Part shown: positions 12,501 through 30,043 of the stretch, in pieces
Numbering within the stretch: the first letter of the stretch is position 1
Layout of the letters: every line of letters begins with the position of its first letter
From: Hirudo medicinalis
Lineage: Eukaryota; Annelida; Clitellata; Hirudinida; Hirudinidae
Length of the DNA stretch: 36,790 bases
Direction: 5' to 3'
NCBI GenBank assembly: GCA_011800805.1
Contig: MPNW01000582.1
Coordinates: 11,910 to 48,699 of the forward strand
Program-made: the position numbers and the translations under genes
The notes under the pieces: model-generated
What the model was told of the DNA's origin: nothing
Databases searched by the model: none
Seen by the model: only the letters and a program-made list of their open reading frames with translations

Positions 12501-15038
12501 ACCAGACTCACCTCTGTGGGCACGAGAGAGATCGAAGAATGCCTTGAGGAAGCCCTTGGTCTTCAGTGCGAGGTTCCGATAGAGGACCTCCGTCTTTTCT
12601 AATTCCTCCAACTTCTTCACCATGGAATCTGTCGAGCGATCGTTCCAAATAACTTTCGATTTCAAAAAATTAATAAATCAAAACCTTTAAAATTGATCTT
12701 ACTGCTAATGTTGGAGAATCGAAATAACATGGATTTTCAAAATATTTGAGTCAATATAATATTAATGTAATATTATAAAAGCATTATTCTCAAATTAATC
12801 AAACGATTATTTCAAGTAATTAGCAGCTAAAAATTCTCTGCCACCTCCATCGACGCAGGATTGACTACGACACAAAAAGCGACGACATATGGTGCAGTGC
12901 ATGGTTCTGTCATTTCGAGCTTGTCAAGCTCTAAAAATACGTAACATTTTTACGTCTTAAATTCAACCACAAAACGTGCACATCAGACGTGTTACTTTTT
13001 TAAACAGGGAAGCATTCATTTGGTTGTTTTCCTATTTTTGACACCAAAGAAATATATTTTTTTGCAAACCATTGCAGAGAATGGCTCTGCTGAGGCCGAG
13101 AGCGTCTGCCGTGCCGGACGTCATGCTCTCCACCACCCTGTGCTTCACCTTCTTGAGAACTGAAAATCACCATTATCAATATTAGTATTATTACAATCAT
13201 TCGATAAAACTAATGATCATTTATTTCACGGTTAACAATCATTCCCCGAACAAAATTTTTTTTTTTTTTATTTGGAAGCAAAACAAAAAAAAGCAACAAA
13301 TCTATCGTCGCCATCTCAACGACAAGCTATGGTCGTCGCCATCGTAATCGTCAAAACGAACCTACCCAAATCCAACGTCTTTCCTTGCTTCGGATCGGCA
13401 TGTAGTTTGTTGTAATTGATGGAAACTCGTTCCTAAATGCAAAAGTACGAGAACCGATGAGTAAAATAATTTGTGAAGTACTCTTTGGAAGCGAGGTGAA
13501 CGACTCGGATTGCCGGCATCGTCGAGCTGCGCTCGGGCACGAAGACACGAGCGCACCTCACGAAGTACTCGACTACAATCTAATGTTTACAATCATCTGA
13601 CTATCTCGATTAATCACCTCATTAAGTTTAAGCTTAAATTATTTGCGATAAGATGCGTTAATTGCAATCACAAACGGGTTTTCGAACGAAAAATTGTCGG
13701 ACGTCGAGAAAACGGCGACCGGGCATACATGCACGTTTCCTCCGAGTTCATCCCGTCCGAAGCCGTTCGGCCGGGGGACCGAGCCGACCGGGATTATTTT
13801 ACGATCAAAATTAATAAGTAATCTTTAAAAAATAATAATAATCCATAATAGTTTTAAAGAATGCTCAAACAATAAAACATCAGAATACAATTGATTGAAA
13901 TGACACCAGGAAATGGAACGATTAAAAATTTAAACGCCCTCATACTCTCGTCCCGGAACAGTGCCGGAATGTGACGACGAAACAAAATCGGTAATCGTAA
14001 CGATAGCCGACAGTAACTAACAATTACAACGGAATCGTTAATAATGACGGTCAACCGTTGACATTTGGATCATGCGGGCAACCTCCGACTTGGTCCTGCA
14101 CTTGGCCGTCACCCCGTTTATGCCGACGATCTCGTCGCCGGCCGCCAAAGTGCCGTCCTTGCTTGCGGGAGTGTTGTCGAAAATCTGGACGATGTAGATG
14201 CACGGGCAGTTTGGGGCCCCGCCCCCTATGCTGACCCCCACGAGGTTCTGGTGGTCCTTCTCCAAGGTCACGACCCCAGAGGTCACCTTCATGCCCCTAC
14301 ATGGTTTTTGAGAAATTGATAATTGGTCTTCTGAATATCAACAGGATTGATAGAGTGTTATTTGGATGGGTGAGTTGGATAGTTCAATAATTAAATGATT
14401 AAATTAATTAAATTAATTAATTACATAAAAAAGATTGTGCCACTGAATGATGACATATTAACTCTTGTTGTAAACATAAATCTGTAATGCAAATTTATAC
14501 AAACAATAATTCAATGTCATGTGTTTTACAACGATGTTAATAATCTAATGTTAAATGTTTTACAAGTCTCAGCAAAATGACAGTTGGAGTGGATGTAATG
14601 ACCACCAAATTGAAACAAAGTACAACACTTAAAGTACTACCTCCAAAGATACACCTTTCGTTTACTGTACAAATGGAGTACAGTCATTCCAATAATAATA
14701 ATAATAACTAGGACCAGCATAAACCATGCAAATAATGAGTTTCATTGCAGGATCATTTCATCCAAGAATAAATGTTTTGAAAAAGAAACTTAAAGTAGCT
14801 GCAGCAAAGGAAATGTACTACAAATTATCTGTATGACATCAATGTCATACCAATGTCACCATCAACATCAGGAATGAATTAAATTAAGCCAAAATGGCAT
14901 CAAGATTAAAGCAAATCTTCCATTGAAAATTCCTCACATTCTGTCCTCCCAAGGTAGCATGACATACTTCTGTGCATCTGTGAAATAATCTGCAATGTCC
15001 TCCGAGGGTATCATCTCATATCCATAAAGGTACTCCAT
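9591..15038 (-). CDS. PICK1: PICK1: PDZ-BAR protein interacting with C kinase 1, with long acidic tail
   Basis: Membrane-curving scaffold whose PDZ domain binds C-termini of receptors, transporters and PKC-alpha, and whose BAR domain dimerises on membranes. Coding exons on the - strand: 15038-14938, 14296-14056, 13432-13366, 13159-13070, 12628-12512, 12346-12213, 11824-11732, 11424-11324, 11123-11029, 10699-9591; 715 codons plus stop. The PDZ is encoded mainly by exon 2: VTLEKDHQNLVGVSIGGG and the NCPCIYIVQ segment keep the family CPC motif. BAR markers include SGTADALGLSRAILCN, FGDVFSGIGVREP, AIPDTKLTIKKYLDSKFEYL and QDMVFQLQRF. FPIEVDL closes the conserved part near residue 384. Human PICK1 (415 aa) then has a short acidic tail; here the single 1.1-kb last exon adds about 325 residues rich in Asp, Glu and Ser, with an NPF tripeptide at 505-507 and DLF at 466-468. 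The start MEYLYGYEMIP is chosen because exon 1 joins in phase to the PDZ exon. Confidence 0.95.
10889..10967. repeat. (TAA/TAC)n microsatellite in PICK1 intron 9
   Basis: Compound trinucleotide array: ATAATGATAATACTACTACT followed by (TAA)n with a few AAC and AGT interruptions. It lies between the last two PICK1 coding exons. Confidence 0.9.
11878..11922. repeat. (TAA)n-(GAT)n microsatellite in PICK1 intron 6
   Basis: About 18 bases of TAA repeats followed by seven or eight GAT units, 54 bases from the upstream edge of the 11824-11732 exon. Confidence 0.85.
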
Positions 15039-16765
15039 GTTAAAAACAATACCCTATTAATAGCTCAGTCAGTCAATTATTTTCTATTCAAATATTTGCT
15101 CAACTTTTGTAACTTTAGACGTTCCTTAAATATTTGTTATGTCAATTTGAACAATTTCCCTAAAGATTTTCCAACAATCTTCTCATAAAGTCAGCAAAGA
15201 AAGACTACGCCATTGCATAAGTTTGCCATGATATATCTGGCTATCTTGATCTTCGCTCGAGCATCACAGTAAGAGGCGCTCGCTAAGTATCACTTCAATC
15301 TCTAGTATATCGACTCAAAATTCACAACATTTACGAGAGTCCACAGCATACCCTAAGTTGGCAAATAAGAAATTCAAACATAAATAATGTCGGCGAAGCG
15401 TATCAGTGACGGTCGCAGTGGAAATAAACGATGCAAATACCATTCACTCAGCAATATAAAAAAAAAAGCGTTCAGTCGTGCGTTCAGTCGATGCCCACGG
15501 CAAATATCGATCCATTTCTGACGCAGCAACCGGCTTAAACAGATATCTTAAAATAATGCGAAAGCCGTTTGTCGTAAATAAATAATCCTTGGCACCCGTT
15601 CCAATCCCCCGGGCCGCAACCGCCATTTTTAATTCTAGAGTGAAAAGCAGACGACCTCAAAGTGACTAAATGGTTCGATTTGATTTTCGAGTGTCTTACA
15701 TTTTATCTTCTTCGAGTAGGTAGTAAGGATATGAAAACATCTCAATAGCAATATTTTAAATTAGTAATCAATCTGGCCACGTCACACTTGAGACTTTCAT
15801 TTATTTTGCAACACAGAAATTGCGATTGCTTATCGATTACAGGTCAATCTGTCGAATTGTTTTTTTTTTATAATTTATTTTATAAAAGCAAAACTTCTAC
15901 AATTACTTAAAAAATAATACCGACGAGTAAAGCAGTAAAACAAATTTACTCAAAATGTACTTTTATTAGGATTATTGCTATTTCATCAAAAAAACTTAAG
16001 TCCAGCTAGGCATTAAAAATAAAAAGTTTAAATGGCATTGAGAAAACTATTCTTACACTCGAAAATTAAATCTTCGAAGTCCTCAAGTCTGAGGGTGCAC
16101 TTCATTCCTAAGGGATACTTCAAAATATTGTTCGTAATGTTAATGAAATGTATTTTTAAAATCAGAGGTATGCTTCGTTGAAGAGCCTATTAACAAGGTG
16201 AATGTTTCCAAGGCTTCAGTCTTGAAGCTGCCTCAGCGTTTCTCAGTTGATGCATTTCGTTTACTGGTGCGATCATGGTGTGATTAAAATATAGACTCTG
16301 TTTTATTATCTAAGCATATTTATATTTTAAATTTAATGTTTCTGTCATGTAAGTTCACTAAAGTCAAATCATAAAAGTGATGAAAGGATTCGCTTATTCA
16401 TACACTTAATATATTCGAAACAAAGGTTTCTTGACTCATAGGGAAACTGGTTTGCATTGCAGAAAGTTGCTCAATATAAATTCTTTACTCAATCTTGCGA
16501 ATTTTAATGCTCTAGTTTATCATGGATATTGTAGGATCGCACATTTGCCGTTGGTGCTTACAATACCATCTTATAAAACCTTGGAATTCCACTTTCGTGC
16601 CCACAGACGTATGATCTTGCATGTTATAGTAAGTGGTTTAGTCGTTAATCTGTAATTTAATGATTCCATTATTAACAGCAATGGCATTTATGATAATGCT
16701 AGCGAAAAGAATGCCTCGCTTTAAACAGAGTCGTTGTTTGTTTTAAAGAGGCTTTCGCGAAGATA
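15039..16765. promoter_or_regulatory. divergent intergenic region between PICK1 and MAPKAPK5
   Basis: 1.7 kb separate the two start codons, which point away from each other, so both promoters and any 5' non-coding exons lie here. A short GC-richer island (15590-15630) contains AAAAATGGCGG on the - strand at 15630-15620, resembling a YY1 element that often sits at transcription starts, in the PICK1 orientation. TATCGAT-like elements occur near 15505 and 15829. Exact transcription starts cannot be placed by eye. Confidence 0.4.
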
Positions 16766-22499
<5,734 letters not shown>

Positions 22500-23824
22500 T
22501 TTCGGAGTTTGAGGTCACTTTATTGAATGTTCGTGTGCATCGGATATATTTATTGTTCACGTTTTTTGAAAGCGCATTTTTGAGTGCAAATAGCATATTT
22601 TTTTACTATTTTCGAAGCTTTTATACACAAATTGATCGTGGTCTTTTCATAATTTTTCTTCTCGTGCTTTCTTCTTTCGTTTTGAATGCATCGACATTGT
22701 GCTGATCTGCAATGATTTTGTGACAGTCGTCTGAACATTTTTTTTATACCAGTTTATGGATTTCAACTTTCCAAACTTGCGTAAGATTTGCGGGAGTCGT
22801 TCATCTCATCAGTCATCGTAACCGAATTTTTTGAGTTTCTCGAAGCTACCGATGTCGAGTGTGCCTTAACGCGACCTCAGATTTTTGCACCCTTGAAACA
22901 GCTGTCCGTTCGTTTTTTATTTTTTGTGCTCTCAAATTTCAACTTGCTCTGGTGCAACTAATTGATCCTGATTGTTGTGTCTTTGCAACCGTATTTCAAA
23001 TAATCCAATTTATGTCACCTGCATCAAGTAACGCTTATAAGTTCTTGTAATCTCCCCTTTTTTTTTCATTTTTATTTGTAAATTACATTTGAAGTGGGCC
23101 GCTGAATTCGTTTGCAATATTCAGCTCGATTTTGTATCATTTCCTCCCGAGAACGTCTGATTTTGTGTTTGGTGGTAAGCGGAAGTCCCGTTATATTGCT
23201 TCTTGTTCGATGTTGCTGTAGAGCAACATTTTCTAAAACTTTGTTAGTCTCGATAAATTCTCAGATAGATATAATTTCGAAAGGAGTAACCCCGAAATAC
23301 TAGAAAAGGACTTGGTGCGATCTAATAGTTGTGGGCAGACGGATGGCAGCGCCGGATGATAAGCAGGATGGGAATTAAGTCCATGTTTAGATTTAAGGTA
23401 AACGTCCTTGTCAAGTCTAAATGTTTGTTGTGGGCCATGTAGGTTAATTTATCTATAAAAAAATGAAGAGACCAAAGAATGATTAGCTAAAGCAACTAGA
23501 ACGACTAAATCAGGTTAAGTCTTATCAGGCAATACGCTGGAACGCGTCAAAGTTGTAATGAATTTAAAATTAACTAAATAAATTATCGATTATTAATAGA
23601 TTATCGATATATAAAACACGCACTATGCTATTGTTTGATGATTATCCGAGTACAATTTAATCTCGATTTTTTTTAGTGTTGGAAAAGCGCGAACATTTGT
23701 TTTGATTTTTAAGACATTTATCTTGGTCCTAAAATATAATATTAAAACTCTTTGAAGTTTAGACATTTTGCAAATTTGTAAATTTTGAGATTTCGTTCGC
23801 ATTCCTAAAGTAAAATAGTATAAG
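22500..23824. other. MAPKAPK5 3' UTR and LRWD1 promoter region
   Basis: No coding exon seen. T-rich sequence follows the MAPKAPK5 stop. The first canonical AATAAA on the + strand that I see is at 23577-23582, only 243 bases before the LRWD1 ATG, so either the MAPKAPK5 3' UTR is about 1.1 kb or a variant hexamer is used. A TATCGATA palindrome and a TATATAAAA stretch (about 23606-23614) precede LRWD1. Confidence 0.45.
23602..23609. promoter_or_regulatory. DRE-like TATCGATA palindrome upstream of LRWD1
   Basis: Exact TATCGATA, the DREF-binding core described in insects for replication and proliferation genes. A second TTATCGATT lies 20 bases upstream (about 23583-23591), and a TATA-like run follows directly. 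It is 216 bases before the LRWD1 start codon. Whether this lineage has a DREF-like factor is unknown. Confidence 0.3.
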
Positions 23825-26800
23825 ATGTCTGGAATAACCCTCAAGTTTGAGGATTTGGTCAACATAACTGGCTTAAAATCAAGTTCACTCAGTGCAGTTG
23901 AAGAATTGGAGTAAGACGATTTATTAAACATAGAAATTTAAATTTATTCGATTATATTAGATGAGATCATTGTTTTATTAAAGCCTCAGTGGAAGTAAAA
24001 TAAAGTACTTTGATCCTGGAGTCTTCTCCAAACTGAAAAAATTGAAATCTTTGAATTTGTCCAACAATTTGCTGAAAACGATTCCTGATAGTGTAACGTG
24101 TGACTTGTCCAAAGTTAGAAAGCTTGACATAGCAGAAAATTCACTAACAACTCTTGAGTTTCTTAAAAACTTTGCAAGTCTTGAAGAGCTTCAGAGTTCA
24201 CAGAATGGCTTGGATGTTGGTATCTGTTTTGATGATTCTCTTTGTACTTTCATTAGGATTATAGCTGATTTAGATTGTTTAATTTTAGTTATCTCAGAAA
24301 TTTGTTGCTGCCTGCTTTTGTCCTTGTCTGCAAAAAATTGATGGAAAGTCAATTGAAAAATACAAGCACCTGACTACAGAATTTAAAGAGAAGCTGAAAC
24401 ATCTTGTATGGAATTTATTTGACTTTAATTTAAATTATTTGAATTTATGTTTTTATGAATTTATCTTGGTTTCAAAAATCCAAAGTTTTTATTAAAAACA
24501 CCAGTTATTGTAATAATTATTAGAACCAATAAATTGCAATTCACTATTATTATTATTATTTAAACATTACAAATAACTAATGATTTTGCTCGGCCTTATC
24601 GATCGACACGACTTAACATCTCTATTGCTCGGAAATAAAACGATCCGTCATCTATGACTTCAAAGTGTGAGAAGATATGCCAAGAGGACTTGTCTCGACT
24701 GGAAGCTTCGGAGGAGGAAATTCTGAGGCAGGAGTTGCTGAAACTGGTGAAGGAGCAGAAGCCATCCATCTCCGGACTGCCCATCAACATCAAGGAATTC
24801 ATGGTAGGTTACTCAAGAGGATCGATTGCATCTTTAGTTACAATAATTTGCGTTCGAAAGACTCGTATTGCAGGTGATGGATTTTAGCTGCTCGATAAAT
24901 GTATCGGTAGCAGACACGGCAAATAAAAATATATAATATTAATGATATATTAGAAATATACAATTTAAAAATATGATATTTAAAGAACATTCAAATTATA
25001 AATATTTGCCAGAGGCACCATTGAATTTTGGCAAAACTGTTAACTCGACCTTTTTCAAAATGAATTACTGTGGCATTTTACTTTTCAATCTGTCGTCAAT
25101 TCATAAATAAAACTATCAAACGTTTCCCATGCCGACCAATCCGTATCTAGATAAAGGATTTCTGCAAGGGATACCAGTTGAAACCACCGGCAGCCTCGAA
25201 GGGCCCCGGGTCGCCGACGAAGAGGGCATCGACAAAATCCCCCATTCCTTCGTCACCGAGCGTACCGCTCAAGTCCCCCACCAAAAAGAGGAAGCAGTCC
25301 AAAGGGGATGAGAAAGTTACTGAGACTGTCAAAGCAGAGGTGTGAATGGTGTTTGTTATCACATATTCGTTGTTGTGGCTATGAGGCAGTTCACAGATTG
25401 TTATTTGTTTCAATAATTATTATATTAATTAATAATAATAATTGTTTAGTGTTGGCAATTATTACCTCATTGATTTATTATACTGACAGTCACATTTCTT
25501 TCTTGTCTACACGAATAATATTCTACACTTCTGAAACAAGTGGATAAATTCAGATATAGTTGGTCACGAGATGTTTATGTTTTGGCTATGACTCGTCTGC
25601 TCCCAATAATAACTTACCGGATCGATTCGTTTACTAATCGATTCATTTTATTGACCCGGTCGCACTCCTCCAGGTAACGAACCCGGAATACGAGCCCCTG
25701 CATTTCATTCGCTGTCACTCTGGCAACAAGAAAGCCTTGAAGGAAGGCCATTCCCTGGACGATCCGACCGACGAGCTGACCAACGTCTGGAGCTGTGCCT
25801 TCGAGCCCCACCCCACTGACGAAGGTCCGACGGGATTTTGTGACATTCTCGTGCATTTAGTCTGAGAACGTGACGTTGTCCATTTTTTTATTATTTATTT
25901 TTTAAGTTGATTTCTTGGATTTGTTTTGGACAGATTTTTTTTTTAAATTAATGGGCAATGTTGGTAACGATGATAATGCAATGGTGATGATGATAGTGAT
26001 GATAGTGATGGTGATGATGATGATGTTCCCGTTACGAACGAAATTCATACCGGCGGAGTGATTGTTTGTCGATCGTTTGTTTACTAAAAGTTGTATAAGT
26101 GATAATATTAACAACAATAATAATATTTAAGTAATATTATTGTACTAAGTATTGGAGATTATCACAACAGGTAAGATGACTGGCATAGTTGCTACCTGTG
26201 GTGGTTGCATGGTCTGCCTGATTGACTGCAGGAGCGGTCAGGTCTTGAAGAGGTTCTGCCAGCAACACGAGGTTTTCACTCACTTGTTTGTTGTTGTAGA
26301 TGATGTTGTTGTTTGTTCTTAGGCATCATCATCATCATCAACATCACCTTTACTTTGATTAATTATTAATTGGCAACCTATGGAGGAGAGCAATTAATGT
26401 TGAGATGTCATGATTTTGTTTGGGCTCGACTTTGTTTGAATGTTTCGTTGTGCGACGTGCATGTACATCATGGCAAAAATGTTTAGCGACTCATAAGCAC
26501 AAATGTCTACTTGCACTTCTGTGTGTAAAAGGTCGATAGGTGTCGTGTTCGAAACCCAGCTTGCACCGCCAGAAGCCTCTCTTTGAGATGTGAGATATGT
26601 AAATGGTCTAAGAGCCATATGTAACATATTATATATTATAATAATGATGATGATGATTGCTTATGTTTATCGAACTGCATAAATACACTTGGTATTACTA
26701 TTATTATTATTATTATTGGCATTAATTAATAATTAACGTGTAATAATTAATTATTTAATGTTAGTTATGGTTAGTAGTGACGTTGTTGACTGATGACCTG

Positions 26801-29160
26801 TCGTCTGTACTGATTGTCTTCTTAGCAATTCTTTTGTCTCACCTGGACCACATTGAAAATAGAAAACTCCTTCTCCAATGTCTTGGCTGTAGCAGGTTGG
26901 CATTAGTGTTTTTATTCATTATTCTTAATTATCATAATTATTTTGTATTATTACAAATAAAAACCGTTGCGAAATACATGCAAAACGATGTATACATTGA
27001 ATGATCAGATGCCGCTCGATAGAATGTTGATGTCGTAATCAGCTAAATTAATTTTGTTGGTCGAATCCAACCAAGTCGCACAATTATTAATTATTAGTGT
27101 ACACGAATAGACAGAGGAATGTTACGTGAACACGAATACGAATGTAAGTGACCTTTAACTCACAGGTCACAATGGACACCTGAAGCTCATCCATCCGACC
27201 CAGTTGATCTGCTTCGCCGAGCACGGAAACGGTCGACCGAACAAATCGACCTCCAACTTTTATTACTCCTCCCTTCTTTTCCACCCCAGTGAAAAGTCCT
27301 GGCTCTTCTGTGAGTCTTCTGTGGAGATTTCTTCATTTATTTGTCCTTTTGGTTTTAATTTTTCAATATAATACTTCAAAAAATAATTGTTATTCCATTA
27401 TTATCATCATTATTACTATTATTATTATTATTATTAAATTTTATCTAGGTATTTTTAATATTAATAATTTTTAAATGCGTTTTATAATTGTTTCGATTAA
27501 ATTTTTAAGGTTCCTCGTCCGACTCCACGGTGACCCTGTTCGACGTCGGAGTTCCGTCCGGTCCGAATTATTCCACTCGGATCAAGTGCGTTTTTTATTA
27601 TTTGTTATTTTGAAGAAACCTTTTTAATTGGACATTGAAACTTCTGATTCTGCAATATAAATGACTCAATTAAACGTAAATAAACATCTAATTTATGTTT
27701 GTCGAACCATCCGAGTGGAAATAACTCGATCGTCGTCAAATCCAATCGAAGAAAGTAACATCGGCTTCTCTTCCAGAAGCTTTCTTTCTGAAAGCGAATC
27801 CAAGTGATGCGACATAAAAGTCATCCATTTTTCCTCTTCCAGACAACTGGCTGTTTTCAACAGCAACCCGGCAGCTGGAATTCTCAACATAATCCTCAAC
27901 AAACCTAACGGTTGGCTCATGGGCGGAACGAACAAAGGCATCATGGTTTGGAGTGTCGGAAAGGACGGGGAAAGATCCAGCAAAACCATTTCCACCATAA
28001 AACGAAAGTGGGTTTTCCATCTGATTCTGTCTGGAACATAGACTGATCGATTAAGAAGCAGTAGTTTCTTTAAATTAATTTTAGAGAACCAATAAGAACT
28101 GTCACTGTTCCTCATGCCTCTAATTCTCAAGTGGTTGATGGTCTGACCTGCATCGACGACAGCCACATCGGTTTGTTTACATGTACAATATATAAATATA
28201 CATAATATACAAAATTTAAATAATACACAATACCCCAGAATTAAATGCAAATGATAATGTCGAGGGGCTGCTTCAGCCGAGATTATTATTAAGGACTCTA
28301 AAAATATTTTTTGTGTGCACCGGCTATGACGTCGGGACATTTGCAAATTCTCTTTTCCTTCCAGCATGTAAGTTCGTTTCCCACGGTTCCATCTATGTCT
28401 TCAACGTCGACAACCTAAGCAAGGGCCCCCTGCTCACCCTCCAATGGCACAAAACCGACACCGAGTTCATAGGAATTAATTACAGTAGTGGTTCGTACAA
28501 ATTTTCTTTTTAAGGACCGCTAATGGCTGCCCTGATTTACCAATGCGAGCACTGTTGTTTAGTTCATACATCGACTCAATTTGTTTCATTCGAGTATTTA
28601 TTTATGTACTACAAATATTCACTTTTAATCACTTGGTGGCTGGAGTTTATTTTGTTACAAATGTCAATAACGACGGATTTTGGAGATGTTTGACTTTAAT
28701 TATTTTGTTATTGTGTTTATGAAATTCTCAGGCATATTGGGCTGTGGTGACGACGACGGGAGCATCTGGTTGTACAGAATTGAGGACTTAACAGAACACA
28801 CCAAGGGTTCGAAGAAGCCCATCACCCCTTTCAAGGTTTGGAATCACCTATAGGCCTCTATCAGCATTTGATAAATAAATGATTAAATGATGGCTAATGG
28901 CCTATAGATCCTGCATTGGCCAAAGTGTAAGATCGACCAAAGCCATCCAAATGACTCCAAAATGGTGGATGTCCTAGAAAAACCAGAGGCAAGCATTCCA
29001 TCCATATCCATAAAGTAAACTTTAGACTGAGAAATTAAATTGCTTTGTTTTTTCACAGCCTCTCATCACCAATAGTATCGAATTTAACTCAAGGGGAGAA
29101 TTCCTAGTTTCACTGACAGACTGTAACATCGTCTGCATCTGGAAGACCACCTCAAAATAG
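23825..29160 (+). CDS. LRWD1: LRWD1/ORCA: leucine-rich repeat and WD40 origin-recognition-complex-associated protein
   Basis: Chromatin protein that stabilises ORC on DNA and heterochromatin in animals. Exons: 23825-23910, 23984-24215, 24289-24405, 24666-24803, 25169-25339, 25674-25824, 26171-26271, 26826-26895, 27166-27309, 27510-27585, 27843-28007, 28085-28170, 28365-28487, 28732-28835, 28908-28988, 29059-29160; 648 codons plus stop (human 647). N-terminal LRRs: ELDLSGSKIKYF, then KLKSLNLSNNLLKTIP. A basic linker (about residues 192-245) has SPTKR and KSPTKKRK. WD40 part from about 255: EPLHFIRCHSG, IVATCGGCMVCLIDCRSGQV, STVTLFDVGVPSGPNYS, ILGCGDDDGSIWLYRIEDL, and the terminal SLTDCNIVCIWKTTSK. 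Every block aligns in order with human LRWD1. The exon 2 donor (gat/gttggt) is chosen for phase; a stronger-looking gtatct three bases further breaks frame. The intron after exon 15 starts with GC. Confidence 0.95.
25976..26022. repeat. (GAT)n-type microsatellite in LRWD1 intron 6
   Basis: GATGATAATGCAATGGTGATGA-type units over about 47 bases; purely intronic. Confidence 0.75.
26440..26625 (+). mobile_element. degraded tRNA-derived SINE, copy 2
   Basis: Contains a tRNA B-box-like GTTCGAAACCC at 26547-26557. It then shares cccagcttgcacc and gtaaatggtctaagagcc with copy 1 (about 21461-21528). A short AT/GAT-rich tail follows. The A-box region is unclear here, whereas copy 1 keeps an A box but not a clean B box, so the two complement each other. 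It lies in LRWD1 intron 7. The 5' boundary is approximate. Confidence 0.5.
27390..27435. repeat. (ATT)n microsatellite in LRWD1 intron 9
   Basis: ATTATTATCATCATTATTACT followed by pure ATT units; no coding content. Confidence 0.8.
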
Positions 29161-29197
29161 AACCCATTGTGCTATTGACACCCATAACATTTGTTCA

Positions 29198-29203
29198 AAT
29201 AAA
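29198..29203 (+). terminator. LRWD1 polyadenylation signal
   Basis: AATAAA 38 bases after the LRWD1 TAG stop, giving a very short 3' UTR. Confidence 0.7.
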
Positions 29204-29249
29204 TTTTTGGCATTCCACAAGATATTAAAACATTGTCTTTTGTGATGGA

Positions 29250-29255
29250 TTTATT
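29250..29255 (-). terminator. RPLP2 polyadenylation signal
   Basis: TTTATT on the + strand, AATAAA on the - strand, 79 bases past the RPLP2 stop at 29334. It lies only 47 bases from the opposing LRWD1 signal, so the two transcripts probably end in or overlap the same short interval. Confidence 0.65.
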
Positions 29256-29333
29256 AACCCAAACATTTTTCCATACAAAACCGATCCTAAGAAATCCATT
29301 AGCATGAGAACTTCAAACTGTCTGCTAAGCTTT

Positions 29334-29849
29334 TTAGTCGAACAATCCGAATCCCATATCACCATCTTCTTCATCCTCGGATTCCTCCTTCTTCTTCTCT
29401 TCTTTCTTAGCTTCTGCATAGATAACATTTGGTTATCATTTGTAACATGAATGATTATACAAATTGATCTCACCTTGGGCTGATTCGGCGGCCTTGGTTT
29501 CGGTAGCTGGGCCGGCTGAGGCGACGGCACCACCAGATGGGACAGAAGCCAACTTTTCTTTTCCTTAAGACAGGTCAAAAATCAAATAGTTAAAAGTTGT
29601 CGAAAGAATGAGCCATTACAAATTCCAATGTTCTAAGTTTGCAAATGTTCACTCCTCTTGTAATACTCGAATCTTACCGGCAGCGATGAGCTCCTGAATG
29701 TTCTTTCCGCTCAGTTGGTCAACGACTTTTTGGGCGAGGGCCTTGTCACAGTCTACACCAACACTGCTGAGGATCTTATTAACATCATCGACGCTGGGGG
29801 AATCGTTTCCACCCATAAGAGCCAACAAGTAAGCGCTGAGGTATCTCAT
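29334..29849 (-). CDS. RPLP2: 60S acidic ribosomal protein P2
   Basis: Component of the ribosomal stalk (P0 with P1-P2 dimers) that recruits translational GTPases. - strand coding exons: 29849-29678, 29563-29474, 29413-29334; 113 codons plus stop, the usual P2 length. The N-terminal dimerisation domain starts MRYLSAYLLALMGGN and contains LSSVGVDCD and LSGKNIQELIAAG. An Ala/Gly-rich hinge (VPSGGAVASAGPATETKAAE) leads to the acidic C-terminal peptide EESEDEEDGDMGFGLFD, whose last residues are the conserved GTPase- and RIP-binding tail. The acceptor of the first intron lies exactly at the ATG (cag/atg), so the 5' UTR is on a separate upstream exon. Confidence 0.97.
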
Positions 29850-29992
29850 CTGAAAACGTGCATCCAACGATATTCATAAGACCAAAATCCGTTTTCATTT
29901 CAAGAAGATGGAGCCAAATTTTTTATCTACACTATGTTTTAATTTAGTAGCAGGAATTCTATCAAAGTTACACAATTTAAACGCAGACAAAC

Positions 29993-30043
29993 CTTGAAAT
30001 TACGTCGTGCACCAACACGTTACTGCAAACAGTAAAAAGGAAG
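29993..30043 (-). other. RPLP2 non-coding first exon with 5'TOP-like start
   Basis: On the - strand a 10-base pyrimidine run CTTCCTTTTT (30043-30034) precedes actgtttgcagtaacgtgtt, and the exon ends ttcaag/gtttgt (donor at 29992-29991). A C followed by pyrimidines is the expected cap-site (TOP) signature of animal ribosomal protein mRNAs. The exact start is inferred. Confidence 0.5.

Noticed and set aside
13510..13821. 103-codon + strand ORF inside a PICK1 intron
   Set aside because: No start context, splice sites or similarity; composition matches a locally GC-richer intron stretch.
15444..15626. - strand ORF starting ATGGCGG as a PICK1 N-terminus
   Set aside because: It does not join in a supported way to the PDZ exon, whereas the exon at 15038-14938 joins exactly in phase. 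The ATGGCGG fits better as a promoter element or 5' UTR.
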